64,000 nucleotides of DNA from Lutibacter agarilyticus (GCF_900188235.1 NZ_FZNT01000007.1:207937-271936), one strand, 5' to 3'. Shown: positions 36,928 through 46,767, numbered from the stretch's first letter. The notes: generated by a model not told the origin, from the sequence alone. Program-made: numbers and translations.

Positions 36928-38436
36928 TCAAAATAATTCACTTGTATCTATTGCTAAGTTACCAATAAAGGAAATTGTCTTTTTTATTTCAGTACTTAGC
37001 ACAATATCATTTTCAACAAAAGGAACTTCACTTCTGTATGACTGTAAAAAAGATTCTAAAAAGGGAGATGTTTTTATAGGCTTTCTGAAATAAAGAGCTT
37101 GTGAAGCATTTAATAATTCTATGGCCAAAATGGTTTCAATATTATCAACTATTTTTTTTGCTTTTGTAGCTCCATTAGCGCCCATACTTACGTGATCTTC
37201 TTGTCCGTTGCTTGATACTATAGAATCTACAGATGATGGAGTAGCCAATTGTTTATTTTGACTTACAATACTTGCAGCGGTATATTGTGGTATCATAAAC
37301 CCGCTATTTAGTCCTGGGTTTTTCACTAGAAATGGAGGTAAACCTCGTAAGCCCGAAACCAATTGAAAAGTTCTTCTTTCTGAAATATTTCCTAACTCAG
37401 CCATTGCAATACTTAAAAAGTCAAATGCTAAAGCCAATGGTTGTCCATGGAAATTTCCGCCAGAAATTATTTCATCGGTATCAATAAAAATATTTGGATT
37501 ATCTGTTACTGAATTTATTTCTGTTAAAAAAACTTGTTTGCAATAGTCCAAAGCATCTTTAGTTCCGCCATGAACTTGTGGCATACATCTAAATGAATAT
37601 GGATCTTGCACATGTTCTTTAGAAACATTAATTAATTCACTCCCTTCTAAAAACTCATTTATTCGCTTAGCTGTTTTTATTTGTCCGTTATGAGGCCTAA
37701 TTTTATGTATTAGCTCATTAAACGGAGATTTTCTACCATCAAATGCTTCTAATGACAATGTTCCAATTAAATCGGCCAGATATGATAATTTAAAAGAATT
37801 TAAGATTAATGAAACACCGTAAGCACTCATAAACTGTGTTCCATTTAACAAAGCCAAGCCTTCTTTTGATTTTAGTTGTATAGTATCCCAATTGAATAAT
37901 TTTATTAATTTACAACTCGAAATTTTTTCATTTTTGTAATAAACTTCACCTTTTCCAATTAAAGGTAAAGATAAATGAGCTAAAGGTGCTAAATCTCCTG
38001 AAGCTCCTAATGAACCTTGTGTGTAAACCACAGGTATAATATCATTATTGTAAAAATCAATCAATCGTTGTACGGTTTCAACCTGAACGCCTGAGTAGCC
38101 ATAGCTTAAAGATTGAATTTTAAGAAATAACATTAACTTTACAATTTCTTTTGGCACTTCACTACCCGTTCCACAGGCGTGACTCATCACCAAATTTTCT
38201 TGAAGTAACTGTAAATTTTCACTATTAATTTTTACATTACATAAAGAGCCAAATCCGGTATTTATACCATAAATAGGTGAGGCGTCTTTTTTTATTTTTT
38301 CATCTAAATATTTTCTACAATTTTCAATGCTTTGAATTGCTTTTTCAGAAAGTTCTAATTTTTTATCTGAAAAAATAAGAGAATCTAAAAATTTAAATGT
38401 AATTGTTTCATTATTAATAAAATGGATGCTATTCAT
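36928..38436 (-). CDS. hutH: Histidine ammonia-lyase
   Basis: 502 aa. The autocatalytic MIO cofactor comes from Ala145-Ser146-Gly147 in GSLGASGDLAPLAHLS; Tyr56 in YGINTGFGSL is the expected catalytic tyrosine. Other family signatures: SVTDNPNIF and QDPYSFRCMPQVHGGTKDAL. It removes ammonia from histidine to give urocanate, the first step of histidine use, in the cytoplasm. No hutU, hutI or hutG is next to it in this window. The Phe/Tyr lyases share the fold, but the motif context favours histidine. Confidence 0.93.
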   Translation of the reverse strand: MNSIHFINNETITFKFLDSLIFSDKKLELSEKAIQSIENCRKYLDEKIKKDASPIYGINTGFGSLCNVKINSENLQLLQENLVMSHACGTGSEVPKEIVKLMLFLKIQSLSYGYSGVQVETVQRLIDFYNNDIIPVVYTQGSLGASGDLAPLAHLSLPLIGKGEVYYKNEKISSCKLIKLFNWDTIQLKSKEGLALLNGTQFMSAYGVSLILNSFKLSYLADLIGTLSLEAFDGRKSPFNELIHKIRPHNGQIKTAKRINEFLEGSELINVSKEHVQDPYSFRCMPQVHGGTKDALDYCKQVFLTEINSVTDNPNIFIDTDEIISGGNFHGQPLALAFDFLSIAMAELGNISERRTFQLVSGLRGLPPFLVKNPGLNSGFMIPQYTAASIVSQNKQLATPSSVDSIVSSNGQEDHVSMGANGATKAKKIVDNIETILAIELLNASQALYFRKPIKTSPFLESFLQSYRSEVPFVENDIVLSTEIKKTISFIGNLAIDTSELF

Positions 38437-38533
38437 TTGATTGTTTTAAGATTTTAAAAGTCTATATTCTTGGTAATATATGCAAATTATTTGTTAAAAT
38501 ATTTCGCTATTTAGGTAATTGATTATTTAATTT

Positions 38534-38541
38534 TATCTTTG
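38534..38541 (+). promoter_or_regulatory. -7 promoter element of the TlpA-like pair
   Basis: TATCTTTG, an exact TAnnTTTG element 29 nt before the ATG at 38571. No TTG at the ideal -33 distance. Confidence 0.5.
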
Positions 38542-38570
38542 GTAACTTATAAAAAAAACTCCAACTTATA

Positions 38571-39947
38571 ATGAAAAAAATATGGATCCTTATAGTATTA
38601 ATTTCAGTAGTTTCATGTAAAAATGAAGTACCTGTAGATTATGCTATTATTTCGGGAAAGATCACCAATACATCTAATGAAGATTTAATGATAATAAGTA
38701 CAGATAGGTACTTTAAACAAGTAATAAATGTAAATGAAGATGGGACATTTTTAGACACTTTAAGAGTGCAACCAAATATTTATTGGTTGTTACAAGGTAA
38801 AAACGGTGTTGAAATTTTTATTGAAAATGGAAATGTATTAACAGTTGATTTTGATACAAAAAACATGGATAGCTCTATTGCTATTTCAGGTAAAGGTTCC
38901 GAAATTTCAAATTACCTATTGGTGAAAAACAATAAGGTGAAGGAAATTATTGGAAGTGGATCAGGAATTTTTAAAAAAGAAGAAGCTGAATACAAAGCTA
39001 TTCGTTTAGAAGTTAAGAATACAACTACAGCAATTTTAGAAAACTCGAAAGGTATTTCAGAAGCGTTTAAAGCTAAAGAATTACGTAATATTAATTATGA
39101 ATACATTCATCAACTAAATATTTATGAAGTTTATCACGCTCATTATGCACAAAAAGAAGGATTTAAGGTTTCTGAAGATTTTTTAAAAGATGTTGAAAAA
39201 GTTACAGATTTTAATAATGAAGAGGATTTTTTATATTCAAAAAGTTATCAAGACATTGTAACTAGTAATTATAGTGATGAAGCTGTTAAATTGATTGAGC
39301 AAGATTCAATTTCAGAGGGTTTAGCATCTTTAATGGCTCTTAGTAAAGCCACAAACGCAACAATAAAAAACAAGTTGTTATATAATGATGCAAAGTACGG
39401 AATTACGTATACGAATAATTTAGAAGCATATTATAAGTTCTATATGGACAATTCAACCAATGAAGAATATAAGGCCGAAATAACAAAAAGTTATAACAAG
39501 CTTAAAACTGTTGCTAAAGGGCAACCTTCTCCTAAATTTGAGAACTATGAGAACTTTAATGGTTCAACAACTTCATTAGACGATTTTAAAGGAAAATATG
39601 TTTATGTAGATGTTTGGGCAACTTGGTGCGGACCTTGTAAACGTGAAATCCCTTCATTAAAAGAAGTAGAGAAAAAGTATCATGGTAAAAATATTGAATT
39701 TGTAAGTATCTCGGTTGATAAACAAAAAGATCACGAAACCTGGAAAAAAATGGTTGAGGATATGGAGTTGAAAGGAGTTCAATTATTTGCCGACAAAGAT
39801 TGGGAATCTCAATTTGTTCAGGATTATTTAATAAAAGGTATTCCTAGGTTTATTTTGATTGATTCAAAGGGGAATATTGTAAATGCAAATGCTCCAAGAC
39901 CATCAAGTGAAAAATTAATTGAATTATTTAATGAGTTAAAAATATAA
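38571..39947 (+). CDS. TlpA-like thioredoxin-fold lipoprotein (long form)
   Basis: 458 aa. Lipoprotein signal (MKKIWILIVLISVVSC, lipid on Cys16), a DUF4369-like N-terminal region (about 25-120), a helical middle of ~180 residues, and a C-terminal TlpA/AhpC-type thioredoxin domain (about 315-458) with the redox pair Cys353-Cys356 in ATWCGPCKREIPSL. It is a membrane-anchored disulfide reductase or isomerase facing the periplasm. It is followed 7 nt later by a shorter paralogue that lacks most of the middle region. Confidence 0.9.
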   Translation: MKKIWILIVLISVVSCKNEVPVDYAIISGKITNTSNEDLMIISTDRYFKQVINVNEDGTFLDTLRVQPNIYWLLQGKNGVEIFIENGNVLTVDFDTKNMDSSIAISGKGSEISNYLLVKNNKVKEIIGSGSGIFKKEEAEYKAIRLEVKNTTTAILENSKGISEAFKAKELRNINYEYIHQLNIYEVYHAHYAQKEGFKVSEDFLKDVEKVTDFNNEEDFLYSKSYQDIVTSNYSDEAVKLIEQDSISEGLASLMALSKATNATIKNKLLYNDAKYGITYTNNLEAYYKFYMDNSTNEEYKAEITKSYNKLKTVAKGQPSPKFENYENFNGSTTSLDDFKGKYVYVDVWATWCGPCKREIPSLKEVEKKYHGKNIEFVSISVDKQKDHETWKKMVEDMELKGVQLFADKDWESQFVQDYLIKGIPRFILIDSKGNIVNANAPRPSSEKLIELFNELKI

Positions 39948-39954
39948 AAGATAA

Positions 39955-40968
39955 ATGAAAAATATTATTTGGGTTTTAGTAATTATAGTAATGGCTTCTT
40001 GTACGTCACAAGAGAAAGAGTTTTCGGCCTTAAAGGGAAATGTAAATGAGGGTGTTTCTTCAATAATAATACAAGGAAAAGGGTATTCTAAAACTATTTC
40101 GGTAAATGAAGATGGAACGTTTTCTGATACATTAAAAGCTCCTGAAGGTATGTATGGTTTAATTGCTGGAAACAGCAGATCTTCTCTTTTTTTAAAAAAT
40201 GGATACGATTTAAGTCTAGAATTTGTTGAAGCTGATAATTCAGTTCTATTCTCTGGAACTGGAGCAGAAACGAACAACTACCTTAAGGAAAAGGCTGCTT
40301 TCTTTATGAGTGATTATGGAGATCCTAAATCTTATTTTAAATTAGAAAAATCTGATTACGATTTAAGATTAGTTGCGGCTAAAGCAGAATTTAATAAATC
40401 AACTATTGATGTTTCAAAAGTAGATTCAACAGTTGCTGCAATGGTAGCACAAAGTGATAAGCAACTTTTTGCTTATGTTGAAAGTAATTATGAGCAAAAC
40501 CATGCAAGTTTAGTGAAATTAGCAAAAGGGAAACCATCGCCTGTTTTTACAGATTATGAAAATTTTGCTGGTGGAACAACTTCATTGAATGATTTAAAAG
40601 GAAAATATGTATATATTGATGTTTGGGCAACCTGGTGCGGACCTTGTAAACGCGAGATTCCATCTTTAAAACTTTTAGAAAAGGAATACCACGGAAAAAA
40701 TATTACGTTTGTAAGTATTTCTGTTGATAATGTTGATGGTAGAAGAGGGAGTCATGATAGTTGGTTAAAAATGGTTGAAGAACAACAATTAGGTGGTGTA
40801 CAATTATTTGCAGATAAAGATTTTAGTTCTGATTTTATTCAAGCTTATGACATAAATAGTATTCCAAGATTTCTATTAATTGATCCAAAAGGAAATATTG
40901 TTGATTCAAATACGTTGAGACCATCAGATCCTAATATTAAAAGTTTTTTTACAGAATTAGGAATTTAA
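39955..40968 (+). CDS. TlpA-like thioredoxin-fold lipoprotein (short form, paralogue)
   Basis: 337 aa. Lipoprotein signal (MKNIIWVLVIIVMASC, Cys16), DUF4369-like N-terminus, and a thioredoxin domain with Cys228-Cys231 in ATWCGPCKREIPSL. The thioredoxin domains of this and the preceding protein are almost the same (KGKYVY(V/I)DVWATWCGPCK), so the pair arose by tandem duplication; about 100 residues of the middle helical region are missing here. Both likely reduce disulfides in the periplasm. A terminator follows. Confidence 0.9.
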   Translation: MKNIIWVLVIIVMASCTSQEKEFSALKGNVNEGVSSIIIQGKGYSKTISVNEDGTFSDTLKAPEGMYGLIAGNSRSSLFLKNGYDLSLEFVEADNSVLFSGTGAETNNYLKEKAAFFMSDYGDPKSYFKLEKSDYDLRLVAAKAEFNKSTIDVSKVDSTVAAMVAQSDKQLFAYVESNYEQNHASLVKLAKGKPSPVFTDYENFAGGTTSLNDLKGKYVYIDVWATWCGPCKREIPSLKLLEKEYHGKNITFVSISVDNVDGRRGSHDSWLKMVEEQQLGGVQLFADKDFSSDFIQAYDINSIPRFLLIDPKGNIVDSNTLRPSDPNIKSFFTELGI

Positions 40969-40990
40969 CCAATTCAAAAATTAAGAATAA

Positions 40991-41023
40991 AAAAGGCTGA
41001 AATTAGTAAATTTCAGCCTTTTT
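40991..41023. terminator. Terminator after the TlpA-like pair
   Basis: Fourteen-base stem AAAAGGCTGAAATT (40991-41004) / AATTTCAGCCTTTT (41009-41022) with a 4-base loop and T-run. It also faces the end of nnr on the minus strand with an A-run on the other side, so it is bidirectional. Confidence 0.88.
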
Positions 41024-41042
41024 CAGGTTCAATAAAGTTAAG

Positions 41043-42572
41043 TTACGCTTCACTGTCAGCTATTTCTTCTTGATGAAATAAATCTAAAATGGCTTCAGCT
41101 AAATAATCTAGAATAGTAGTTGCTGTAAATGTTTCGTAGCTTGTTTTTTGAAGTGCCAAATCTGCAGTTTTACCGTGTAAGTATACTCCAAAAATTGCGG
41201 CATGTAAAGGTTGGTAGCCTTGAGCTATTAAGCCTGTAATTATACCCGTTAAAACATCTCCACTTCCGCCAGTTGCCAAGGCAGGATTTCCTGTTGAATT
41301 TATGTATAATTGCTGTTCATCAATTACTGTTGTATGTGCACCTTTTATAACTAAAATGACATTGTACTTTGTTGAAAAAGAAATAGCTTTTTCTAATTTT
41401 TCATAGTCATTTTTCCAAACTCCTAATAGACGTTGTAATTCTTTAGGATGTGGTGTTAATACTGATTTATTTGGTAAATATTGTAGTAATGATTCGTTTT
41501 TTGAAAGTAAGTTTAAAGCATCAGCATCAATCACTAATTGCGTTTTATTTTCTTTTAAAAAAGCTTCAAATCCAACAGCAGTTTTATCTGTAGTTCCCAT
41601 TCCAGGGCCTATTCCTATAACAGTTGGTTTTGTTTTAAAATTATAGTACGTCAATAGTTTTTCAGAATCAACTTCAACCATTGCTTCTGGTACTGAAATT
41701 TGTAGAATTTGATAACCGCATTTAGGTAAATATGCAGAAACCAATCCGCTACCAATTTTTAAGGCAGCTTTTGTTGCTAAAGTTACTGCTCCAATTTTCC
41801 CAAAACTGCCTCCAATTATTAGCGAATGTCCGAACATTCCTTTGTGAGACCATTTGTTTCTAGATTGGTACATTGGTATTACATCGTTTTTTGTGATATA
41901 ATGAGTAGTTGGTAATAGGCTCTCAATAAAATTGGTGTCTAAACCTATATCTAGCACTTCCCAAGTATTTAGAAACTCATTGTTTTCAGGTAGAAGGAAA
42001 GCAAGTTTTGGAGTTTGAAAAGTTAAAGTGTGGCCTGCTCGTAATACCGATGATTTGTCTGTTACAGATTTATCTCCAAACATTCCCGAAGGGAAGTCAA
42101 TAGCCAATGTAAAAACTTTAGTGTTATTGATGTATTGTATTAGTTTTTTTGTGAATCCTGATGGTTTTCGATTGAGACCAATTCCAAAAATGGCATCTAT
42201 TACAATATCTTCAAAATCTACCTCTGGAAAATCACCCTCATCATTTATAATTTTAGGCCATTCAGCTATTTCTTTTAAACGATTGTAATTTGTTAAAAAC
42301 TCAGGGCTACGTTTGTCGCTAAAGTTTACAACATAACAATTTACATTGTATCCATGTTGAAATAAATGCCGAGCTATTACTAGTCCATCACCTCCATTAT
42401 TTCCAATTCCGCAAAACACATGAATTTTTATGTTTTGACCTTGAAGCCGCGAGTGCAACCACTCAAAACAAAGTGTTGCAGCATGCTCCATTAATTCTAA
42501 TGATGTGATTTTTGTGTTATTTATGGTAGCTTTGTCGGCTAGTGCAAATTGTGAAGGAGAAAGTATGTACAT
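41043..42572 (-). CDS. nnr: Bifunctional NAD(P)H-hydrate epimerase / ADP-dependent dehydratase
   Basis: 509 aa from the ATG at 42572 (MYILSPSQFALADKATINNT). A longer frame to 42602 would start inside the accA terminator. N-terminal YjeF_N epimerase domain (FCGIGNNGGDGLVIARHLF, FGIGLNRKPSG) and C-terminal kinase-like dehydratase domain (about 225-505; GGSFGKIGAVTLATKAALKI, GNPALATGGSGDVLTGIITG). It repairs damaged hydrated NADH/NADPH in the cytoplasm. Family symbols vary (nnrE + nnrD). Its only partner is the upstream terminated accA. Confidence 0.93.
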   Translation of the reverse strand: MYILSPSQFALADKATINNTKITSLELMEHAATLCFEWLHSRLQGQNIKIHVFCGIGNNGGDGLVIARHLFQHGYNVNCYVVNFSDKRSPEFLTNYNRLKEIAEWPKIINDEGDFPEVDFEDIVIDAIFGIGLNRKPSGFTKKLIQYINNTKVFTLAIDFPSGMFGDKSVTDKSSVLRAGHTLTFQTPKLAFLLPENNEFLNTWEVLDIGLDTNFIESLLPTTHYITKNDVIPMYQSRNKWSHKGMFGHSLIIGGSFGKIGAVTLATKAALKIGSGLVSAYLPKCGYQILQISVPEAMVEVDSEKLLTYYNFKTKPTVIGIGPGMGTTDKTAVGFEAFLKENKTQLVIDADALNLLSKNESLLQYLPNKSVLTPHPKELQRLLGVWKNDYEKLEKAISFSTKYNVILVIKGAHTTVIDEQQLYINSTGNPALATGGSGDVLTGIITGLIAQGYQPLHAAIFGVYLHGKTADLALQKTSYETFTATTILDYLAEAILDLFHQEEIADSEA

Positions 42573-42586
42573 AGCATAAAAATAAT

Positions 42587-42618
42587 AAAAAAAACCTCTC
42601 AAAAATGAGAGGTTTTTT
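42587..42618 (-). terminator. Terminator after accA
   Basis: Stem AACCTCTCA (42593-42601) / TGAGAGGTT (42606-42614) with A- and T-runs on both sides; on the minus strand the stem is followed by eight Ts. It also shows that nnr begins at 42572 and not upstream. Confidence 0.85.
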
Positions 42619-42626
42619 ATTATTTT

Positions 42627-43580
42627 TTAGCCTTTAAATTCACCCATTTTCAGGTATTTTTCCATTCGCTTTTTAACAAGCATTTTTGGAGTTAAGTCTT
42701 TCAGTTCATCATAAGCTGCTAAAATAGTTTTTTCAACTTCTTTAAAGGCGTTCTCTCTATCATAGTGAGCACCACCTAGCGGCTCTTTAATAATACCGTC
42801 AATAATATTTAATTTTTTCATATCCTCAGCAGTTAATTTTAACGCTTCGGCAGCTTCTTCTTTATGTTCCCAACTTCTCCATAAAATAGAAGAACAAGAT
42901 TCAGGAGAAATAACAGTATACCAAGTGTTTTCCATCATATATACTCTATCTCCAACTCCAATTCCAACAGCTCCACCAGAAGCACCTTCACCAATAACAA
43001 TAGTAATAATAGGTGTTTTTAAGCGAGTCATTTCAAAAATATTTCTTGCAATAGCTTCACCTTGACCACGTTCTTCAGCTTCTAAACCAGGGTATGCTCC
43101 AGGTGTGTCTAATAAAGTAACTACAGGAATTCCAAACTTTTCAGCCATTTTCATTAAACGCAATGCTTTTCGGTAGCCTTCAGGATTAGACATTCCAAAA
43201 TTTCTGTATTGTCTGGTTTTGGTATTATATCCTTTTTGTTGGCCAATAAACATAAAAGATTGGTCTCCAATTTTACCTAAACCACCAACCATAGCTTTAT
43301 CGTCTTTCACAGTTCTATCTCCATGTAACTCCATAAAAGTTTCACCACAAAATGAGTTTATATGATCTAATGTGTATGGTCTGTTTGGGTGTCTAGACAG
43401 TTGTACACGTTGCCAAGCTGTTAAGTTTTTGTAAATATCGTTTTTGGTTTTTAGCAATTTTTTTTCAATGTTTTTGCAACTTTCAGTTACATCTACATCA
43501 CTTTCTTTACCAATAAGTGCGCATTTAGTAAGTTGTTCTTCTAAATCTTTAATTGGTAATTCAAAATCTAAATATTCCAT
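42627..43580 (-). CDS. accA: Acetyl-CoA carboxylase carboxyltransferase subunit alpha
   Basis: 317 aa. Motifs [60 protein letters not shown] and [20 protein letters not shown]. With AccD it moves the carboxyl group from biotin to acetyl-CoA to make malonyl-CoA for fatty acid synthesis, in the cytoplasm. It begins 24 nt downstream of a -7 element and is terminated directly after its stop. Confidence 0.97.
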   Translation of the reverse strand: MEYLDFELPIKDLEEQLTKCALIGKESDVDVTESCKNIEKKLLKTKNDIYKNLTAWQRVQLSRHPNRPYTLDHINSFCGETFMELHGDRTVKDDKAMVGGLGKIGDQSFMFIGQQKGYNTKTRQYRNFGMSNPEGYRKALRLMKMAEKFGIPVVTLLDTPGAYPGLEAEERGQGEAIARNIFEMTRLKTPIITIVIGEGASGGAVGIGVGDRVYMMENTWYTVISPESCSSILWRSWEHKEEAAEALKLTAEDMKKLNIIDGIIKEPLGGAHYDRENAFKEVEKTILAAYDELKDLTPKMLVKKRMEKYLKMGEFKG

Positions 43581-43603
43581 GTCTTTACTTTTGATTGTAG
43601 CTA

Positions 43604-43611
43604 CAAATATA
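43604..43611 (-). promoter_or_regulatory. -7 promoter element of accA
   Basis: Minus-strand TATATTTG, an exact TAnnTTTG element, about 24 nt before the accA ATG. The best TTG is at a spacer of 15 nt, shorter than usual. Confidence 0.55.
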
Positions 43612-43638
43612 ATAACTTCTAAAAATCAAGGCTCTAAT

Positions 43639-44517
43639 TTATGCCTTTTTTTTATTTTTCAGTATTCCATTTGTAATTACAGTTATTAATATGATAAGTG
43701 CACCGAAATAAAAAGGTGTGCTCATTTTTTCTTTATCGCCAAAAATTAGTAAGGCAAGTATAATTGCATATACAGGTTCTAAATTAATAGTTAGCATAAC
43801 CGTATATGGGGTAAGGTGTTTCATTATTTGAACTGAAACAATAAATGCATAGGCAGTACAAATACTACTTAAAATAAATAGGTATAACATATCTGAATTG
43901 GTTAAACTAAAACTTTCAGTTGTAAAACCTGTAGTAAATAAAATATAAATGGTTATAAATGCAACGCCAAAAAATAGTTGATAAAATGAAATTACATCAG
44001 CATTGTGTTTTTGAATATATAAGCCATTTAAAACGGTGAATAAAGCTGATAAAAAAGCAGCAATTAATGCATAAACAATTCCTAAAGTGTATTGGCTTTC
44101 TACGTTAAAAATTAGATATAAACCACCAACTACAATTAATCCGAAAATGAGTTCTAATGGAATTAATTTCCGTTTAAAAAAGAAAGGTTCTATGAGCGAT
44201 GTAAATAAAGCACCCGTGCTCATTGAAACTAAAGCTACTGAAATGTTTGAAACTTTTATGGCTGAGAAAAAGAAAATCCAATGCAGTGCAATAAGTACGC
44301 CTCCAATAAAAAATTTAAGCAATGCTTTTGGGTTAACTTTTAATGGTTTTTTACGAACAATAAAGTAAATAAAAACAATAACTGTTGCTATTAGCATACG
44401 ATACCAAACTAGTGGGATTGCATCAATATTAATTAATGCGCCTAAAATAGCTGTAAACCCCCAAATAAAAACCAATAAATGAAGATGTAAGTAATTTTTT
44501 AAATTAGTTTTTGGCAT
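43639..44517 (-). CDS. EamA/DMT-family transporter
   Basis: 292 aa with about ten membrane helices in two EamA repeats (LHLLVFIWGFTAILGALINI near the start; GIVYALIAAFLSALFTVLNG at the start of the second half; PVYAIILALLIFGDKE). The motif PxxYxxILALLIFGDKE is typical of the drug/metabolite superfamily. The substrate is unknown. The first 14 nt overlap the end of the LptF/G-type gene, so they share translation and a transcript. Confidence 0.88.
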   Translation of the reverse strand: MPKTNLKNYLHLHLLVFIWGFTAILGALINIDAIPLVWYRMLIATVIVFIYFIVRKKPLKVNPKALLKFFIGGVLIALHWIFFFSAIKVSNISVALVSMSTGALFTSLIEPFFFKRKLIPLELIFGLIVVGGLYLIFNVESQYTLGIVYALIAAFLSALFTVLNGLYIQKHNADVISFYQLFFGVAFITIYILFTTGFTTESFSLTNSDMLYLFILSSICTAYAFIVSVQIMKHLTPYTVMLTINLEPVYAIILALLIFGDKEKMSTPFYFGALIILITVITNGILKNKKKA

Positions 44518-45592
44518 TTTTTAAATATAAATATAAGGCTAAAGCACCAAAGAAAATATTAGGCAACCATACTACAACAAATGAATTAGTATCGGCTCCT
44601 GCACCTAAAACTTCAGCAATTTTTAATAAAAAAACATAAACAAACATTAATGTAATTCCAATTGCTAAATTTACCCCCATTCCTCCTCGTTTTTTTCTAG
44701 ATGCTAATGAAACGGCTAAAAAGGTTAAAATATAAGATGATATAGGTAAACTTGTTCTTTTATGAAGTTCAACCAAATAACTATTTAGGTTGCTAACACC
44801 ACGTTCTTTTGATTGATTAATGTACCTATTTAATTCAATCGAATTCATTTCTTTTGCCATGTAATCGATGTTAACTAAATCTTTTGGTTCAAAATTAAAA
44901 ACAGTATCTAATTTGTTTCCATGTACAATACTATCACGATCTTTTAAGATAAATCTTTTTCTATAATTGATTAAAGTATACGTGCTGTCTTTTTCAATCC
45001 ACCGAATGTTATCGGCCATTAATTTTTGAGTTAGTTTATTCTCTTCAAAAATTTCATAAGAAAAATTATAACCAATATTTCTGTCAACAGTATAATTTTT
45101 AATAAAAATATAATCGTTCGGACCTAATTGTAAATTAATGTTTGAAATAAAATTGGTATTTAATTTCTTGCTTTTTATGTAAGTCAAATTAAATTTATCG
45201 AATATTTCATTACTTTTAGGTACTACAAAATGATTCATAGTTAAGGCAAAAACCGTAACAATTGTAGCTCCAATAAAGTATGGTTTTAAAAAACGTGTAA
45301 ATGAAATTTTAGCAGAATGAATTGCAATAATTTCAGTATTTCCAGCCAGTTTTGAGGTGAAAAATATAACAGCTATAAACAGTGCTAAAGGCATAAAAGT
45401 ATTGCCATAAATAACAACAAAGTTTACATAGTAATCTCTAATGATTTCTCCTACTGATAAATTAGCATGACGTAAAAATTTGTCTACTTTTTCAGCAACA
45501 TCAATGGCAATAGCAATAGGTATTAATAGTACTAATACTAATATAAATGAACTGAGGTATTTTTTTAATATGTATTTGTCTAATATTCTCAA
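44504..45592 (-). CDS. LptF/LptG family permease
   Basis: 362 aa. YjgP/YjgQ fold: N-terminal membrane helices (LDKYILKKYLSSFILVLVLL, FIAVIFFTSKLAGNTEIIAI), a large periplasmic jellyroll (about 120-255) and three C-terminal helices. It is a part of the inner-membrane ABC exporter that lifts lipopolysaccharide; the partner permease and LptB ATPase are not in this window. F or G cannot be decided. It lies 30 nt downstream of tgt. Confidence 0.9.
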   Translation of the reverse strand: MRILDKYILKKYLSSFILVLVLLIPIAIAIDVAEKVDKFLRHANLSVGEIIRDYYVNFVVIYGNTFMPLALFIAVIFFTSKLAGNTEIIAIHSAKISFTRFLKPYFIGATIVTVFALTMNHFVVPKSNEIFDKFNLTYIKSKKLNTNFISNINLQLGPNDYIFIKNYTVDRNIGYNFSYEIFEENKLTQKLMADNIRWIEKDSTYTLINYRKRFILKDRDSIVHGNKLDTVFNFEPKDLVNIDYMAKEMNSIELNRYINQSKERGVSNLNSYLVELHKRTSLPISSYILTFLAVSLASRKKRGGMGVNLAIGITLMFVYVFLLKIAEVLGAGADTNSFVVVWLPNIFFGALALYLYLKNAKN

Positions 45593-45622
45593 GTTTAATT
45601 ATTTTTTTACGAGAATTAAGTA

Positions 45623-46753
45623 TTACAATCGTTTATCCATTTGTTTTACCATTCGGTTTTTCCATTCGGTAAAATCTCCGGCTAATATATGTTTTCTTGC
45701 TTCTCTAGTCAACCATAAATAAAAGCCTAAATTATGAATAGAAGCAATTTGTTTTCCTAACAATTCTTTGGAAGCAAATAAATGACGTAAATAGGCTTTT
45801 GAATACATGGTATCTACAAACGTAGTTCCCATTTCATCAATAGCTGAAAAATCGTTCTCCCATTTTTTGTTTTTAATGTTTATGGTTCCGTGGGCTGTAA
45901 AAAGCATACCGTTTCGTGCATTACGAGTTGGCATTACACAGTCAAACATATCAATACCTAAGGCAATATTTTCTAAAATATTAATAGGAGTACCAACCCC
46001 CATTAAATATCGTGGTTTATCTTCAGGAAGAATGGCGGTAACAACTTCAGTCATTTCATACATTTCTTCTGCAGGTTCTCCTACTGAAAGCCCACCAATA
46101 GCATTTCCTTCAGCACCAACAGATGCAATATATTCGGCCGATTGTTTTCTTAAATCTTTATAAGTACTTCCTTGAACAATAGGGAAAAACGTTTGGCTAT
46201 AATCGTATTTAAAAGGTACTTTTTCTAAATGATTGATACAACGCGTTAACCAACGATGTGTCATATGCATAGAACGTTTTGCGTAGTTGTAATCGCAAGG
46301 GTATGGCGTACATTCATCAAAAGCCATAATAATATCAGCTCCTATAGAACGCTGAATTTCCATCACATTTTCTGGAGTAAAAGTATGGTAAGAGCCATCA
46401 ATATGACTTTTAAATTTTACGCCTTCTTCTTTAATTTTTCTTCTGCCAGATAGCGAATAAACTTGATAACCACCACTATCCGTTAATATATTCCGATCCC
46501 AATTCATAAATTTATGCAAACCACCAGCTTGCTCTAAAATTTTTGTTTGAGGACGTAAGTATAAGTGGTAGGTATTTCCTAAAATTATATCAGGATTTAT
46601 TTCGTCTTTTAATTCGGTTTGGTGCACACCTTTTACAGTACCTACTGTGCCTACAGGCATAAATATAGGTGTTTCAATAGTACCGTGATCGGTAGTAATT
46701 ACACCAGCTCTTGCTTTACTTTGAGCGTCTTTAGATTTTAATTCAAATTGCAT
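45623..46753 (-). CDS. tgt: tRNA-guanine transglycosylase (zinc cysteines replaced)
   Basis: 376 aa from the ATG at 46753; an upstream TTG lies within the promoter. It exchanges G34 for preQ1 in tRNAs with GUN anticodons. The active-site segments are normal: DSGGYQVYSLSGRRKI and ALGIDMFDCVMPTRNARNG. The C-terminal zinc motif CxCxxC of the family is absent: the aligned segment IDEMGTTFVDTMYSKAYLRH has Gly309, Thr311 and Asp314 in its place, with the histidine (SIHNLGFY) kept. I think this form is shared by flavobacterial relatives. The mRNA seems almost leaderless. Confidence 0.95.
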   Translation of the reverse strand: MQFELKSKDAQSKARAGVITTDHGTIETPIFMPVGTVGTVKGVHQTELKDEINPDIILGNTYHLYLRPQTKILEQAGGLHKFMNWDRNILTDSGGYQVYSLSGRRKIKEEGVKFKSHIDGSYHTFTPENVMEIQRSIGADIIMAFDECTPYPCDYNYAKRSMHMTHRWLTRCINHLEKVPFKYDYSQTFFPIVQGSTYKDLRKQSAEYIASVGAEGNAIGGLSVGEPAEEMYEMTEVVTAILPEDKPRYLMGVGTPINILENIALGIDMFDCVMPTRNARNGMLFTAHGTINIKNKKWENDFSAIDEMGTTFVDTMYSKAYLRHLFASKELLGKQIASIHNLGFYLWLTREARKHILAGDFTEWKNRMVKQMDKRL

Positions 46754-46759
46754 AGTCGG

Positions 46760-46767
46760 CAAAGATA
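46760..46767 (-). promoter_or_regulatory. -7 promoter element of tgt
   Basis: Minus-strand TATCTTTG. The element ends only 6 nt before the ATG at 46753, so transcription begins within about two bases of the start codon. Confidence 0.6.
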
